Below are positions 33,361-42,474 of a stretch of 64,000 bases of DNA, piece after piece. The notes beneath the pieces were generated by a model. The model saw nothing but the letters and a program-made list of their open reading frames with translations, was not told where the DNA came from and searched no databases. Each line of letters begins with the position of its first letter. Positions within the stretch are counted from its first letter, which is position 1. The position numbers were made by a program, and so were the translations under genes. Source of the stretch: Halobacillus fulvus (GTDB lineage: Bacteria; Bacillota; Bacilli; Bacillales; Halobacillaceae); NCBI GenBank assembly GCA_004078665.1, contig SCFO01000004.1:172959-236958 (forward strand), read 5' to 3'.

Positions 33361-34521
33361 TCAGCTCATCATTTTCTCTTCCACTTCGCTGAAGAATGCC
33401 TTCATGGCGTGGAACACATCTGCTTTCCTTCGTAAAATATAATAACGGAATTTTGGATGATCGAAGGATCCATAAGCCTGCATCAGACTGGAGGAACGGT
33501 TATACTGATTCACTTCGCCGTACCCAAACATTTGAGAAACCTCTAGTAGCTGTTCAATCAACCCGACACATCGTTTATTATCTGAGGTCAGGTTATCCCC
33601 ATCCGAAAAGTGGAAAGGATAAATGTTATACCTGACAGGAGAATATTTCGTCTCAATTAGCTCCAAAGCTTTACGGTAAGCAGAAGAACAAATGGTTCCT
33701 CCACTCTCTCCTTTTGAGAAGAAATCATCTTCGCTCACGACCTTCGCCTGCGTATGATGGGCTACAAACTCGATGTCAACCGTTTCATAATTCCGTTTCA
33801 AAAATCGGTTCATCCAAAAAAAGAAGCTGCGCGCCATGTACTTTTCCCATTGCCCCATCGAACCTGAAGTGTCCATCATAGCAATGACCACCGCTTTAGA
33901 TTGAGGCTTCGTCTTTTCATTCCACGTTTTAAAGCGGATGTCTTCCGGATAAATCGGATTGAACGTCGGTTCTCCCCCTAAGGCATTCCGCTTATAAGCT
34001 TCAAGCATCGTCCGCTTTTTATCGATATTGCCAGTCAAACCTGTTTTTCGAATGTCACTGAACTCGATATCGGTATGAATGATGTTGTCTTTTTCTTTCT
34101 CTGCCAAATTCGGTAGCGTCAGTTCTTTGAAGAACGCTTCCTCAAGTTCTGCAAGAGACACTTCTGCTTCATAATAATCTTCACCAGCCTGATCGCCTGC
34201 ACCTTCGCCATCACCAGGTTTACCTTTTGCATTCGGATCCTCAGCGACGACATCGCCAACTTCACTGTCTCCCTCCCCTTGACCAGCATGCTTATTCTTT
34301 TCATGGTTGTATCGGATTTTATATTCATCAAGTGAACGGATCGGTATTTTCACTACACGTTTCCCATTCGACATCACAATATTCTCTTCTGTAATCAAAT
34401 CGGGCAGCTGCTTCCTCATGGCATCTTTTACTTTTTCTTGATGTCGCCTCTGATCGTCGTAGCCTTTCCGATGGAGGGACCAGTCGTCTTCGGCGATAAC
34501 AAAACTTTTCTCTTCATCCAT
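33361..34521 (-). CDS. yhbH: sporulation protein YhbH (UPF0229, VWA-like)
   Basis: A 386-aa protein of the YeaH/YhbH family. It opens with [37 protein letters not shown], typical for the family. An acidic Gly-rich linker (about 95-115) follows, then a von Willebrand A-like fold with the metal site [10 protein letters not shown] and TDIEFSDI upstream. In many bacteria it is coexpressed with the kinase PrkA; here prkA is 10 kb away on the same strand. The ATG has AGGAGGG upstream, and a SigE-like -10 fits its mother-cell expression in B. subtilis. Molecular function unknown. Confidence 0.93.
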   Translation of the reverse strand: MDEEKSFVIAEDDWSLHRKGYDDQRRHQEKVKDAMRKQLPDLITEENIVMSNGKRVVKIPIRSLDEYKIRYNHEKNKHAGQGEGDSEVGDVVAEDPNAKGKPGDGEGAGDQAGEDYYEAEVSLAELEEAFFKELTLPNLAEKEKDNIIHTDIEFSDIRKTGLTGNIDKKRTMLEAYKRNALGGEPTFNPIYPEDIRFKTWNEKTKPQSKAVVIAMMDTSGSMGQWEKYMARSFFFWMNRFLKRNYETVDIEFVAHHTQAKVVSEDDFFSKGESGGTICSSAYRKALELIETKYSPVRYNIYPFHFSDGDNLTSDNKRCVGLIEQLLEVSQMFGYGEVNQYNRSSSLMQAYGSFDHPKFRYYILRRKADVFHAMKAFFSEVEEKMMS

Positions 34522-34551
34522 GAATTCTCCCTCCTAACCGAGTATTACTCT

Positions 34552-34559
34552 ATCGTATG
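34552..34559 (-). promoter_or_regulatory. SigE-like -10 element of yhbH
   Basis: CATACGAT on the minus strand matches the SigE -10 consensus CATACANT closely, about 30 nt before the start codon. The -35 (ATA) is poor. Confidence 0.45.
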
Positions 34560-34642
34560 CAGGTCCACGTCAATGGATGAAACTTATTGGGCAACAAGAT
34601 AATTTTAGTCATTATTCCCAAGCTCATCGCCCTTTGTCATAC

Positions 34643-34672
34643 AAAAAGACGCCCTCCGAAAAGGACGTCTTT
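34643..34672 (-). terminator. terminator of yidC2
   Basis: AAAGACGTCC pairs with GGGCGTCTTT on the minus strand, followed by a T-run, immediately behind the stop. Confidence 0.8.
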
Positions 34673-34675
34673 CTC

Positions 34676-35416
34676 TTATACAGTCTTCGGTTGATAGAGT
34701 TTCTTTGAAATCCACGTCTGGATGATCAGAAACAGACCACCCACCGCCCAGTATAGTGGCAAAGCAGAAGGAGCCGTGAACGAAATGACGAGAATCATAA
34801 TCGGAGACAATAATCCGATCATCTTCATCTGTTTCTGCTGCTCCTCAGGAATCCCGATCAATGAAACGCGGTACTGGATAAAGTAAAGCACTCCGGCAAT
34901 GAGAGCCATTGTCACATCTGCTTCCCCAAGGTCAAACCAAAGGAAGGAGTGCGTGGCAATTTCCTCCGACCCACGAATGGCCAGGTAAACTCCCATGAAA
35001 ATCGGCATTTGAATCAAAATCGGTAAGCAACCCATATTTAACGGGTTGATATTGTGCTTACGGTACAAAGTCATCATTTCTGTCTGAACTTCCTGTTTTT
35101 CTTCCTGTGTCGAAGCCTTTTTCAGACGTTCCTGGATTTCAGTCATCTCAGGCTTCACAGCTTCCATCTTAACCCGCATATCCTGACTGTTCTTGTAAGT
35201 TTTCAGCATCAGCGGCATCAAAACGAATCGGATGGCCAGCGTGATGAGTATGATGGCGATTCCGTAGCTCCCGTTAAAAACTCCCGCAATCATTTGGATC
35301 GCGTCAATAAAAGGCTGAACAAAATATTGGTGAAAGAATCCGGAACCTGTTCCCTGCTGAGAACATCCGGCTAAGAATAAAGTCAAAAATCCAAATAGTG
35401 AGATTAAACGTTTCAA
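34676..35416 (-). CDS. yidC: membrane protein insertase YidC2/YqjG (lipoprotein type)
   Basis: A 246-aa YidC/Oxa1 insertase that integrates membrane proteins. The lipoprotein signal ends LFLAGC. The first core helix region (FNGSYGIAIILITLAIRFVLMPLMLKTYKNSQDMRVKM) contains the conserved hydrophilic-groove Arg and is followed by a cytoplasmic hairpin (EMTEIQERLKKASTQEEKQEVQ). Helices with NPLNMGCLPILIQMPIFMGVYLAIR and PSALPLYWAVGGLFLIIQ complete the core. The start is a TTG at 35414-35416, and its SD lies in a stem with the 3' end of the upstream arrest-peptide gene. This is the MifM-YidC2 arrangement of B. subtilis, where the second insertase is made when the main one (SpoIIIJ) fails. Confidence 0.93.
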   Translation of the reverse strand: MKRLISLFGFLTLFLAGCSQQGTGSGFFHQYFVQPFIDAIQMIAGVFNGSYGIAIILITLAIRFVLMPLMLKTYKNSQDMRVKMEAVKPEMTEIQERLKKASTQEEKQEVQTEMMTLYRKHNINPLNMGCLPILIQMPIFMGVYLAIRGSEEIATHSFLWFDLGEADVTMALIAGVLYFIQYRVSLIGIPEEQQKQMKMIGLLSPIMILVISFTAPSALPLYWAVGGLFLIIQTWISKKLYQPKTV

Positions 35417-35418
35417 AA

Positions 35419-35465
35419 GTTCTCCTCCTCTTTATTCGTAAATGTTCAGTAAACGAATAAAGAGG
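35419..35465 (-). promoter_or_regulatory. SD-sequestering hairpin controlling yidC2
   Basis: On the minus strand CCTCTTTATTCGT (35453-35465, last mifM codons) pairs perfectly over 13 bp with ACGAATAAAGAGG (35427-35439), around a 13-nt loop that contains the mifM stop codon. The right arm runs into the SD GAGGAGGAG of yidC2. A ribosome arrested a few codons before the mifM stop would cover the left arm and expose the SD. Confidence 0.9.
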
Positions 35466-35742
35466 TATGGTCACCTTCGTCAGAGGCTTCCTTTCTTCTG
35501 ACAGTACGTTGCAACCAATGAATCAAGTCTTCAAATGGAAGGTCTACCCGATCGTCGTGAACCTCTCCTTCTTCACTACGGAAAAAAGAGACGGTCCGCT
35601 CGTGAATCCATGCAGATGTGTCATTCGTAAACTGTGACCACATCGACTCGAGGGTGAGTCCTGTCAGGGTGCTTATATAAATGGATAGAAATAATAAGTC
35701 ATAGGATCCATCCATCAGTTCAAAAAGTATAGTCATAGGCAT
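35446..35742 (-). CDS. mifM: MifM-like ribosome-arrest sensor peptide upstream of yidC2
   Basis: A 98-aa protein, similar in length to B. subtilis MifM (95 aa). An N-terminal hydrophobic segment (about residues 14-36) should act as the membrane-inserting sensor. The C-terminal part contains DLIHWLQRTVRRKEAS followed by DEGD at 88-91, 7 to 10 residues from the end. It resembles the MifM arrest region (RITTWIRKVFRMN then DEED) in the I-x-x-W or I-x-W core, basic stretch and acidic stall site at the same distance from the stop. The downstream gene is yidC2, with its SD in a perfect hairpin. A second ATG two codons in (35736) is better spaced from AAGAG and may be the real start. Confidence 0.8.
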   Translation of the reverse strand: MPMTILFELMDGSYDLLFLSIYISTLTGLTLESMWSQFTNDTSAWIHERTVSFFRSEEGEVHDDRVDLPFEDLIHWLQRTVRRKEASDEGDHTSLFVY

Positions 35743-35803
35743 CTCTTTTCTAAACAGGCCTTATTTCTCGGACCCAGGTTATGATTAACTCTTTATACGT
35801 TTC

Positions 35804-35832
35804 ACTTTACTAGACGTTTCACGTTTTTGCAA
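35804..35832 (-). promoter_or_regulatory. possible promoter of mifM-yidC2
   Basis: TTGCAA (35827-35832) and TAAAGT (35804-35809), 17-nt spacer on the minus strand. Both hexamers match at 4 of 6 positions only. GTGAAACGT occurs twice (35797-35805, 35814-35822), 17 nt apart, around the -10. Confidence 0.35.
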
Positions 35833-35973
35833 AAAGTTGCTTTGAGTTTTTAAAGACCTCAGCAATGCCTCCCCTTTATCTTATTTTAGATTTGTTTGCC
35901 CACCATCCCACTCTTTTAACCTCCGCATGTTATAGAGCCTCTCTAAAGCCGAATCAATATGAAGGCATAATAT

Positions 35974-36006
35974 AAAAGCCCGTCAGAGATAGCCTGACGG
36001 GCTTTG
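35974..36006 (-). terminator. terminator of odhAB
   Basis: AAAGCCCGTCAG pairs with CTGACGGGCTTT on the minus strand and is followed by TTATATTAT. Confidence 0.85.
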
Positions 36007-36015
36007 GAAAGGTGA

Positions 36016-37311
36016 TTAACCTTCTAATAAAAGATCATATGGATCTTCAATCATTTCTTTAATGCGACGCAAGAACTGTACCGCTTCTTTTCCGTCTACG
36101 ATACGGTGGTCGTAGGAAAGGGCGATGTACATCATTGGACGAGCCTGAATCGTATCGTCCGGCATGACTTTGGCACGCTTCTCAATGTTGTGCAGTCCGA
36201 GAATCCCTACTTGTGGAGAGTTCAGGATCGGTGTAGAAAGCATGGAGCCGAAAATTCCTCCGTTCGTAATCGTGAAGGAACCGCCCTGGAGATCTTCAAG
36301 TTGAAGTTCTTTGTTACGGGCTTTTGTCGCGACATCCATGATCCCTTTTTCAATACCAGCAAAGCTAAGGCGATCAGCATCGCGGACGACCGGAACGACA
36401 AGACCTTCATCCGTCGAAACCGCCATTCCGATGTCGTAGAATTTCTTCTGAATGATTTCGTTTCCTTGGATTTCAGCATTCAGAAGCGGAAATTCTTTCA
36501 ATGCTCCGACAACAGCTTTTGTAAAGAAGGACATGAACCCAAGCTTCACATCATGCTTGTCCAAGAAGCTTTGTTTACGCTCACTGCGCAGGTTCATCAC
36601 GTTCGTCATATCCACTTCGTTAAACGTTGTGAGCATCGCAGAATTCTGCTGAGCTTCGACTAAACGTTTTGCAATCGTCTGACGACGGCGGGACATCTTG
36701 ATGCGATCTACAGGCTTATCGAACTCCGTCTTTTCATCAGCAGCTTCCTGCTTTTTCTCTTTCTTCGGAGCTTCCTGTTTAGGCGTTTCTTTCGGCTCAC
36801 TTCCTCCTTTAGCCGCTGCGTCTACATCTTCCGGACGAATGCGGCCTAGTGGATCACGAGCTGAAATTTGACTTAAATCAATGCCGAGCTCACGAGCACG
36901 CTTGCGCGCTGCCGGAGTGGCAATGACGTCTTTTTGCTGATCATTCGAAGATTCTTGCTTCTCCTCAGAACCAGATTCTTCTTTCGGCTGGGAAGCTTCT
37001 TGTTCTTCTTGCTTTTCTTCTTTTGGTTCTTCTTGTTTTTCTTCAGTAGAGTCGTCTGATGCACCACCAGCTTCTCCATTTTCGTCTACTTTAGCGATGA
37101 CATCACCGACTTCGACATCATCCCCTTCTTCTTTTAGAAGCTCGGAAATGACTCCGCTCGCATCAGCATTGACTTCAACGTTGACTTTATCTGTTTCAAG
37201 CTCAAGAATCGGGTCCCCTTTTTCAACTTGGTCCCCCTTCTTCACTAACCACTCAGCGATCGTACCTTCTGTTATGGATTCAGCTAATTCCGGAACTTTA
37301 ATTTCTTTCAT
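36016..37311 (-). CDS. odhB: dihydrolipoyllysine-residue succinyltransferase, E2 of 2-oxoglutarate dehydrogenase
   Basis: A 431-aa E2 component. The N-terminal lipoyl domain carries the lipoylated Lys42 in ELETDKVNVEV. An unusually acidic Glu/Lys/Gln linker (about 80-125) follows, then the E3/E1-binding domain (VIATPAARKRARELGIDLSQI to GRIRPEDV), a second charged linker, and the catalytic domain with FNEVDMTNVM and the HxxxDG active site (SYDHRIVDGKEA). It overlaps odhA by 14 nt and has AGGAGGAAG before the ATG. Lipoyl groups would come from LipM and LipA, encoded at 47388-49167. Confidence 0.96.
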   Translation of the reverse strand: MKEIKVPELAESITEGTIAEWLVKKGDQVEKGDPILELETDKVNVEVNADASGVISELLKEEGDDVEVGDVIAKVDENGEAGGASDDSTEEKQEEPKEEKQEEQEASQPKEESGSEEKQESSNDQQKDVIATPAARKRARELGIDLSQISARDPLGRIRPEDVDAAAKGGSEPKETPKQEAPKKEKKQEAADEKTEFDKPVDRIKMSRRRQTIAKRLVEAQQNSAMLTTFNEVDMTNVMNLRSERKQSFLDKHDVKLGFMSFFTKAVVGALKEFPLLNAEIQGNEIIQKKFYDIGMAVSTDEGLVVPVVRDADRLSFAGIEKGIMDVATKARNKELQLEDLQGGSFTITNGGIFGSMLSTPILNSPQVGILGLHNIEKRAKVMPDDTIQARPMMYIALSYDHRIVDGKEAVQFLRRIKEMIEDPYDLLLEG

Positions 37312-40171
37312 TTGAACTTCCTCCTTTAGACAACTGTAGCGCTTCTCGAATAATGCGATTTTGCTCTGTTTTATGGATGTTCGGTTCCCCTACAGAAGGA
37401 GATGCGCGATGTGGGCGTCCCACATAACGGTGGATCTGATTCTTTTTAAGCAGCTTGTGAAGAATTCCTTCTACGAAATACCAGCTTCCCATGTTTTGAG
37501 GCTCTTCCTGAACCCAGACAAGTTCCTCAAGATTCGGGTACTCCTCTAAAAGGTCTGCCAGTTTCTTTTCAGGGAATGGATAGATTTGTTCGATTCGTAC
37601 CGCATCGATCGTATCAAACGTTTCATCTGATTTATCAACGGTATCCTCGATATCTACCATAACTTTCCCACTTCCTAATAGGAGCGTTTTCACTTTTTCT
37701 TTTTCTTTCTTCGTCTCAGATGTCAGACCCGGCTGTTTTAGGATCGGCTGGAACTTTCCTTCTGTGAAATGCTCGCGACCGACCGCAACCCTCTGATTAC
37801 GTAGAAGGCTTTTCGGCGTCATCAACACAAGTGGGCGTGCTTCCTCTTTATTGCTGATGGCAGCCTGGCGACGCAGTAAATGGAAATACTGAGCGGAAGA
37901 CGTGACGTTTGCAACCGTCCAGTTATTCTCAGCCCCCATTTGCAAGAAACGTTCCAGACGGGCGCTGGAGTGCTCCGGTCCTTGGCCCTCATACCCGTGC
38001 GGCAAAAGGAAAACCATGTTGGACTTTTCGCCCCACTTGGCACGTCCTGCAGAAACGAACTGGTCAAAAATGACTTGGCCAGCATTCGCAAAGTCTCCAA
38101 ATTGAGCTTCCCATAGAACGAGCGTTTCCGGCGCTTGTACACTGTACCCATACTCAAAGCCGATGACACCAGCTTCGGATAACGGACTGTTATGAATATC
38201 GAATGAAGCTTCTGCTTCCTCTAATCCGTGAAGCGGGCAATATGTTTCATCTGTTTCTACATCGTGCAACACGAGATGACGGTGTGCAAATGTGCCGCGC
38301 TCTGTATCCTGTCCCGTAATGCGAATCGGCTGCCCTTCTTGGAGGATTGTAGCAAACGCAAGTGCTTCTGCTGTTGCCCAATCGACTTTTTGGCCCTCAT
38401 CGAGCATCTTGGAGCGTTTCTGAAGGATCTTCTCAAGCTTCTTAAAGCCGTTGAACCCTTCTGGACGCTCGAGCATGCCTTCATTCAATTTGGTTAGTAG
38501 CTCCAAGCTGACAGCGGTCTCGATTTCGTCTAACGAACTCTCTACCCCGCTAGGTCGTTCTTTCACATCTGGAGCTGCTGTTTCATGCTCGCTCATATTA
38601 TTGTATATGTCTCGAAGTTTGCTCTCGAAATCATCTTTCATTTGTTGTAAAGTACCTTCTGTCAAAACAGATTCTTTGATCAACTGTTTTTCAAAAACAG
38701 AAGGAACAGTCGGATGATTGTCGATTTCACTGTACAGTTTTGGCTGTGTCGCACGAGGCTCATCCATTTCGTTATGGCCGAAACGACGATAACCGACTAA
38801 ATCGACGAGAAAGTCTTTATGGAATTTCTTACGGTATTCGTAAGCAAGAGCCATCGCCGACATACAAGCGATCGGGTCATCTGCATTCACGTGCAGGATT
38901 GGGATTTCAAAACCTTTAGCCAAATCACTCGCATAGCGGGTGGAACGACCTTTTTCACGGTTTGTCGTAAATCCGACCTGGTTGTTCGCTATGATATGAA
39001 CGGTACCGCCGATGCGGTAACCTGGAAGATCACTCATGTTAAGCGTTTCCGCCACCACACCTTCACCGATGAACGCTGCGTCTCCATGGATGACGACACC
39101 AAATGCTTCATCGCGATCCATCTCCGGATAACCAGGCTTCGAGCGATCATCTTGAGCAGCTCTTGTAAAACCTTGAACGACCGGGTTCACGTATTCAAGG
39201 TGTGAAGGGTTGTGACTCATCGTAACTCGCGTTGCGGATTGTTCCCCGTTTTCGATTTCACGACGTGCTCCAAAGTGATATTTCACATCGCCTGTCCAAC
39301 CATAGTTGATTCCCATCGAACCCTCCGACGGCATAAGCTCCTTGTCAGGAGAATGGTGGAACTCAGAAAAAATGCGATCATAAGGTTTGCCAAGAATATG
39401 TGCTAATACGTTGAGCCGGCCACGGTGTGCCATCCCCATCATAATATGTTTAATCCGATCACTAGACGCGGACTGAATAATATGGTCCAGCATCGGAACC
39501 ATGACATCTAGTCCTTCGATCGAAAAGCGTTTTTGAGCGACAAATGTTTTAGCCAAGAAGTTCTCAAAGCCCTCAACTTCGGCAAGGCGATTCAGGAGTT
39601 GTTTCTTTTCTTCCGCACTAAGAGATACACGGAAAGATCCAGTATCAATTTTATCCTGAAGCCATTTTCGCTCTTCTTCGTTATTGACGTGACCGAACTC
39701 AAAGGAAATCGTACCCGCATACTTTTCCTTCAATGTTTGGACGACTTGAAGAGCGTTATCTAATTTCATTGGAGAATCCGGCCATACCCACTCGGCAGGA
39801 ATCTGTTTTAAATCATTTTCACTCAATCCATAAGTTTCCGGATCCAGAAGATTTGTTTCACCTCTGTCGAATCCTCCTACAGGATAAATATCAGCCTGCA
39901 AGTGACCATGACGACGAATAGCCTCAACAAGTTTCATTGCTGAGGTGATCTTTGCTACGTCCCCGCTTGATGGTGCAGCGGATCCATTGACTTGTTTTGT
40001 TGAACCTGCCTCCATCCAATCGGGTGCCCCGTGCTGATCAAACATCTCCTTGAGAGTTGAGTCGACAGCACTAGGATCGTTCTCATACACTTCGTATTGT
40101 TCTTCGATATACCCCATGTTGGGGCCGTGGAATTTTTCCCAAAATCTTTCGGCGGAGCCTTGATTAGACAC
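37298..40171 (-). CDS. odhA: 2-oxoglutarate dehydrogenase E1 component
   Basis: A 957-aa thiamine-diphosphate-dependent E1 that decarboxylates 2-oxoglutarate in the TCA cycle. Marks are RFWEKFHGPNMGYIEEQYE at the N-terminus, HIMMGMAHRGRLNVLAHILGKP, GDAAFIGEGVVAETLNMSDLPGY with NNQVGFTT (ThDP/Mg site), and the transketolase-like pyrimidine domain beginning VDWATAEALAFATIL. The start is the GTG at 40169-40171, 8 nt after TTGGAGG; the frame runs five codons further upstream through the RBS. It is translationally coupled to odhB. Two CcpA-type cre sites flank the -10. Confidence 0.95.
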   Translation of the reverse strand: MSNQGSAERFWEKFHGPNMGYIEEQYEVYENDPSAVDSTLKEMFDQHGAPDWMEAGSTKQVNGSAAPSSGDVAKITSAMKLVEAIRRHGHLQADIYPVGGFDRGETNLLDPETYGLSENDLKQIPAEWVWPDSPMKLDNALQVVQTLKEKYAGTISFEFGHVNNEEERKWLQDKIDTGSFRVSLSAEEKKQLLNRLAEVEGFENFLAKTFVAQKRFSIEGLDVMVPMLDHIIQSASSDRIKHIMMGMAHRGRLNVLAHILGKPYDRIFSEFHHSPDKELMPSEGSMGINYGWTGDVKYHFGARREIENGEQSATRVTMSHNPSHLEYVNPVVQGFTRAAQDDRSKPGYPEMDRDEAFGVVIHGDAAFIGEGVVAETLNMSDLPGYRIGGTVHIIANNQVGFTTNREKGRSTRYASDLAKGFEIPILHVNADDPIACMSAMALAYEYRKKFHKDFLVDLVGYRRFGHNEMDEPRATQPKLYSEIDNHPTVPSVFEKQLIKESVLTEGTLQQMKDDFESKLRDIYNNMSEHETAAPDVKERPSGVESSLDEIETAVSLELLTKLNEGMLERPEGFNGFKKLEKILQKRSKMLDEGQKVDWATAEALAFATILQEGQPIRITGQDTERGTFAHRHLVLHDVETDETYCPLHGLEEAEASFDIHNSPLSEAGVIGFEYGYSVQAPETLVLWEAQFGDFANAGQVIFDQFVSAGRAKWGEKSNMVFLLPHGYEGQGPEHSSARLERFLQMGAENNWTVANVTSSAQYFHLLRRQAAISNKEEARPLVLMTPKSLLRNQRVAVGREHFTEGKFQPILKQPGLTSETKKEKEKVKTLLLGSGKVMVDIEDTVDKSDETFDTIDAVRIEQIYPFPEKKLADLLEEYPNLEELVWVQEEPQNMGSWYFVEGILHKLLKKNQIHRYVGRPHRASPSVGEPNIHKTEQNRIIREALQLSKGGSSNERN

Positions 40172-40209
40172 GTGTAATACCTCCAAGCGGTTGTTGGCTA
40201 TAGTTTCCT

Positions 40210-40223
40210 CGAAAACGTTTCCA
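40210..40223 (-). promoter_or_regulatory. cre-like CcpA site downstream of the odhA -10
   Basis: TGGAAACGTTTTCG on the minus strand fits the cre consensus (TGWAARCGYTWNCW) well. Confidence 0.65.
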
Positions 40224-40235
40224 AGTCCACATACT

Positions 40236-40265
40236 ATTATAGAATTGAAACGCTTTCTCGTTCAA
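40236..40265 (-). promoter_or_regulatory. SigA promoter of odhAB
   Basis: TTGAAC (40260-40265) and a perfect TATAAT (40236-40241) with an 18-nt spacer on the minus strand. Confidence 0.75.
40245..40259 (-). promoter_or_regulatory. cre-like CcpA site in the odhA promoter spacer
   Basis: GAGAAAGCGTTTCAA on the minus strand; the GAAAGCGTTTC core is a near-perfect cre palindrome between -35 and -10, so glucose repression is expected. Confidence 0.7.
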
Positions 40266-40315
40266 CATTTTTCGCATATTTTTTTAAATTGATAACAGTT
40301 ACATTATAACAATAA

Positions 40316-40346
40316 AGACGCACCATTTGGTACGCCTTTTTTATTT
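40316..40346. terminator. bidirectional terminator downstream of ppk
   Basis: GACGCACC/GGTACGCC imperfect hairpin. The plus strand has TTTTTTATTTTTT behind it; the minus strand, the ppk direction, has only TTTATTGTT. Confidence 0.55.
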
Positions 40347-40371
40347 TTTCCAATCTTTTGATATTCTTCCC

Positions 40372-42474
40372 TTATTCCTCATCTTCTAATACACGGTACG
40401 CCATATCATACAGCGTCATCTGGCTGTTGATCGGCTCTTCGTTCTCGTTTGCTTTCACATAACGATAGGTGCCATCGTTCAGCTGTTCGCGGGCTTTTAC
40501 ATTGTCGTGAAGCATAATTGAAAGGATCTTTTGCAGACGACTCTTAATGTGAGGCTCTAAAATAGGAAACAAAAGCTCGACTCGTTTCGCCATATTTCTT
40601 GTCATCATATCAGCTGAGGACAGGAATATGCGGTCATCTCCATTATGGTGAAAATAATAGATCCGACTGTGTTCCAGCAGCCTTCCAACAATACTCGTCA
40701 CTCTGATATGATCGCTTACCCCTTTTATGCCAGGTCTCAGACAGCAGATTCCCCGGACAATAAGATCGATTTTCACACCTGCTTGTGAGGCTTCATAAAG
40801 CTTCATAATCAGACTTTTGTCGGTCAGTGAATTCATCTTGGCAATGATTCTGCCATTTCCGTGCTGCTTTTGGAAGCGGATTTCATTGTTGATGTAGCGG
40901 ATGAAATCATTACGGATATCAAATGGGGCCATAGACAAATGGTGGAACTTCGGCTTTTCTGTAAACCCACTTAAATAGTTAAAAAAGTCCGTAGCATCAA
41001 GGCCGAATTTACTCTTTGAAGTAATGATCCCCATATCTGTGTAAAGCGAAGCTGTCTGGTCATTGTAATTCCCTGTCCCTAGATGTACAAAACGTTCAAT
41101 TTTATCTTTTTTCTTACGGACGACGAGAGTGATTTTGCTGTGAGTTTTCAAGTAAGTCATCCCGTAAATGACGTGACACCCTGCTTTTTCCAGTTCTTTT
41201 GCCCATTGAACATTGTTCTCTTCATCGAAGCGCGCTTTCAATTCAACGAGCACCGTCACCTGTTTTCCATTTTCTGCAGCCCGCTTCAAGGCTTCAATAA
41301 TGGGAGAATCTCCACTGACTCTGTACAACGTTTGCTTGATCGCGAGAACGTTCGGATCGTCCGCTGCGTCTGCTACGAAATCGACGACTGGCTCAAATGA
41401 CTCGTAGGGATGATGAAGAAAAATATCCTTTTGGCTGGCCGCTTCAAAAATATCCTCTTCTTCATCCAAGTCTCTAGGAGGCTGAGGCATCAATGTTTCA
41501 TAGGTCAGATGATCTTTTACCTCTGCTAATGTTTTATGAAATTTGAATAGAAACGTTAAATCCAGCGGTCCGTCTGTTATATAGAAATCATCCTGATGAA
41601 TTTCAAGGACCCTAAGCAGAAACCGAATCATATCTTCATCGTACTTTCCATTTCGGACTTCGAGTCTTACAGCTGCTCCCCACTTACGCTTCTTCAATTC
41701 TTTTTCAATTTCCTTCAGAAGGTCACGAGCACCTTCTTCATGAATCGTCATATCGGCATTCCTCGTGATTCTGAATTCTGTAATCGACTGAACTGAATAA
41801 CCTTTGAACATCTTATAAATAAAATGACCGATGATTTCTTCGAGCAGGACATATTGGTGTTTCGTTTCATGATCCACTTTTACAAAGCGCTCCAGTACGG
41901 CAGGTACTTGGACGATCGCTGTTTTCGTCTCTTTGTCTTCAGGGTCGAGATTATCCTGGATGACAACAGCCAAGTTGATCGACTTGTTCAACAGCATAGG
42001 AAAAGGACGATAGGCATCGACAGCCATCGGAGTCAGTACGGGAAAAACATCTTCATCAAAGTATGCTTCTAACCGGCTGATTTCCTCTTTCGTCAGGTCA
42101 TCGATGGATAAAAAAGATATATCGTGTTTTTCAAGCTTCGGTTTCATTCCCTGATAAGCTTCATATTGACGGTGGATGAGTCGATGGTTGATGTCAGCAA
42201 TTTTAGATAGCTGCTGCTTCGGTGTCAGCCCTGCTTTGTTTTCAGGTTTATTGAATCCAGCTTTCACCTGGTCCTTCAAACCGGCCACTCTTACCATGAA
42301 AAACTCATCGAGGTTCGAGGAGCAAATCGCTAAGAATTTCAATCGTTCCAGCAAAGGGTTGTTCTTATCCATAGCCTCCTCTAACACACGCTCGTTGAAA
42401 GCCAGCCAGCTCAGTTCACGATTGTTATAGTATAGAGGATTATCGAGTTCCTTCTTTTTTTCTTCCGTCGACAT
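40372..42474 (-). CDS. ppk: polyphosphate kinase 1
   Basis: A 700-aa PPK1, which makes inorganic polyphosphate from ATP. The N-terminal domain opens YYNNRELSWLAFNERVLEEA with SSNLDEFFMVRVAGLK. The catalytic phospholipase D-like halves hold LKARFDEENNVQWAKELEKAGCHVIYG, the autophosphorylated His region KTHSKITLV, and YYFHHNGDDRIFLSSADMMTRN. PFPMLLNKSINLAV is also typical. The ATG at 42474 has AAAGGG upstream. The exopolyphosphatase gene lies 500 nt upstream on the same strand, but a hairpin terminator and a repeat element separate them. Confidence 0.96.
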   Translation of the reverse strand: MSTEEKKKELDNPLYYNNRELSWLAFNERVLEEAMDKNNPLLERLKFLAICSSNLDEFFMVRVAGLKDQVKAGFNKPENKAGLTPKQQLSKIADINHRLIHRQYEAYQGMKPKLEKHDISFLSIDDLTKEEISRLEAYFDEDVFPVLTPMAVDAYRPFPMLLNKSINLAVVIQDNLDPEDKETKTAIVQVPAVLERFVKVDHETKHQYVLLEEIIGHFIYKMFKGYSVQSITEFRITRNADMTIHEEGARDLLKEIEKELKKRKWGAAVRLEVRNGKYDEDMIRFLLRVLEIHQDDFYITDGPLDLTFLFKFHKTLAEVKDHLTYETLMPQPPRDLDEEEDIFEAASQKDIFLHHPYESFEPVVDFVADAADDPNVLAIKQTLYRVSGDSPIIEALKRAAENGKQVTVLVELKARFDEENNVQWAKELEKAGCHVIYGMTYLKTHSKITLVVRKKKDKIERFVHLGTGNYNDQTASLYTDMGIITSKSKFGLDATDFFNYLSGFTEKPKFHHLSMAPFDIRNDFIRYINNEIRFQKQHGNGRIIAKMNSLTDKSLIMKLYEASQAGVKIDLIVRGICCLRPGIKGVSDHIRVTSIVGRLLEHSRIYYFHHNGDDRIFLSSADMMTRNMAKRVELLFPILEPHIKSRLQKILSIMLHDNVKAREQLNDGTYRYVKANENEEPINSQMTLYDMAYRVLEDEE

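Noticed and set aside
35833-36015. 15- and 26-codon leader frames between odhB and mifM
   Set aside because: The SD-like GGGGAGG lies only 2 nt from the TTG, and the other frame lacks an RBS; not supportable.
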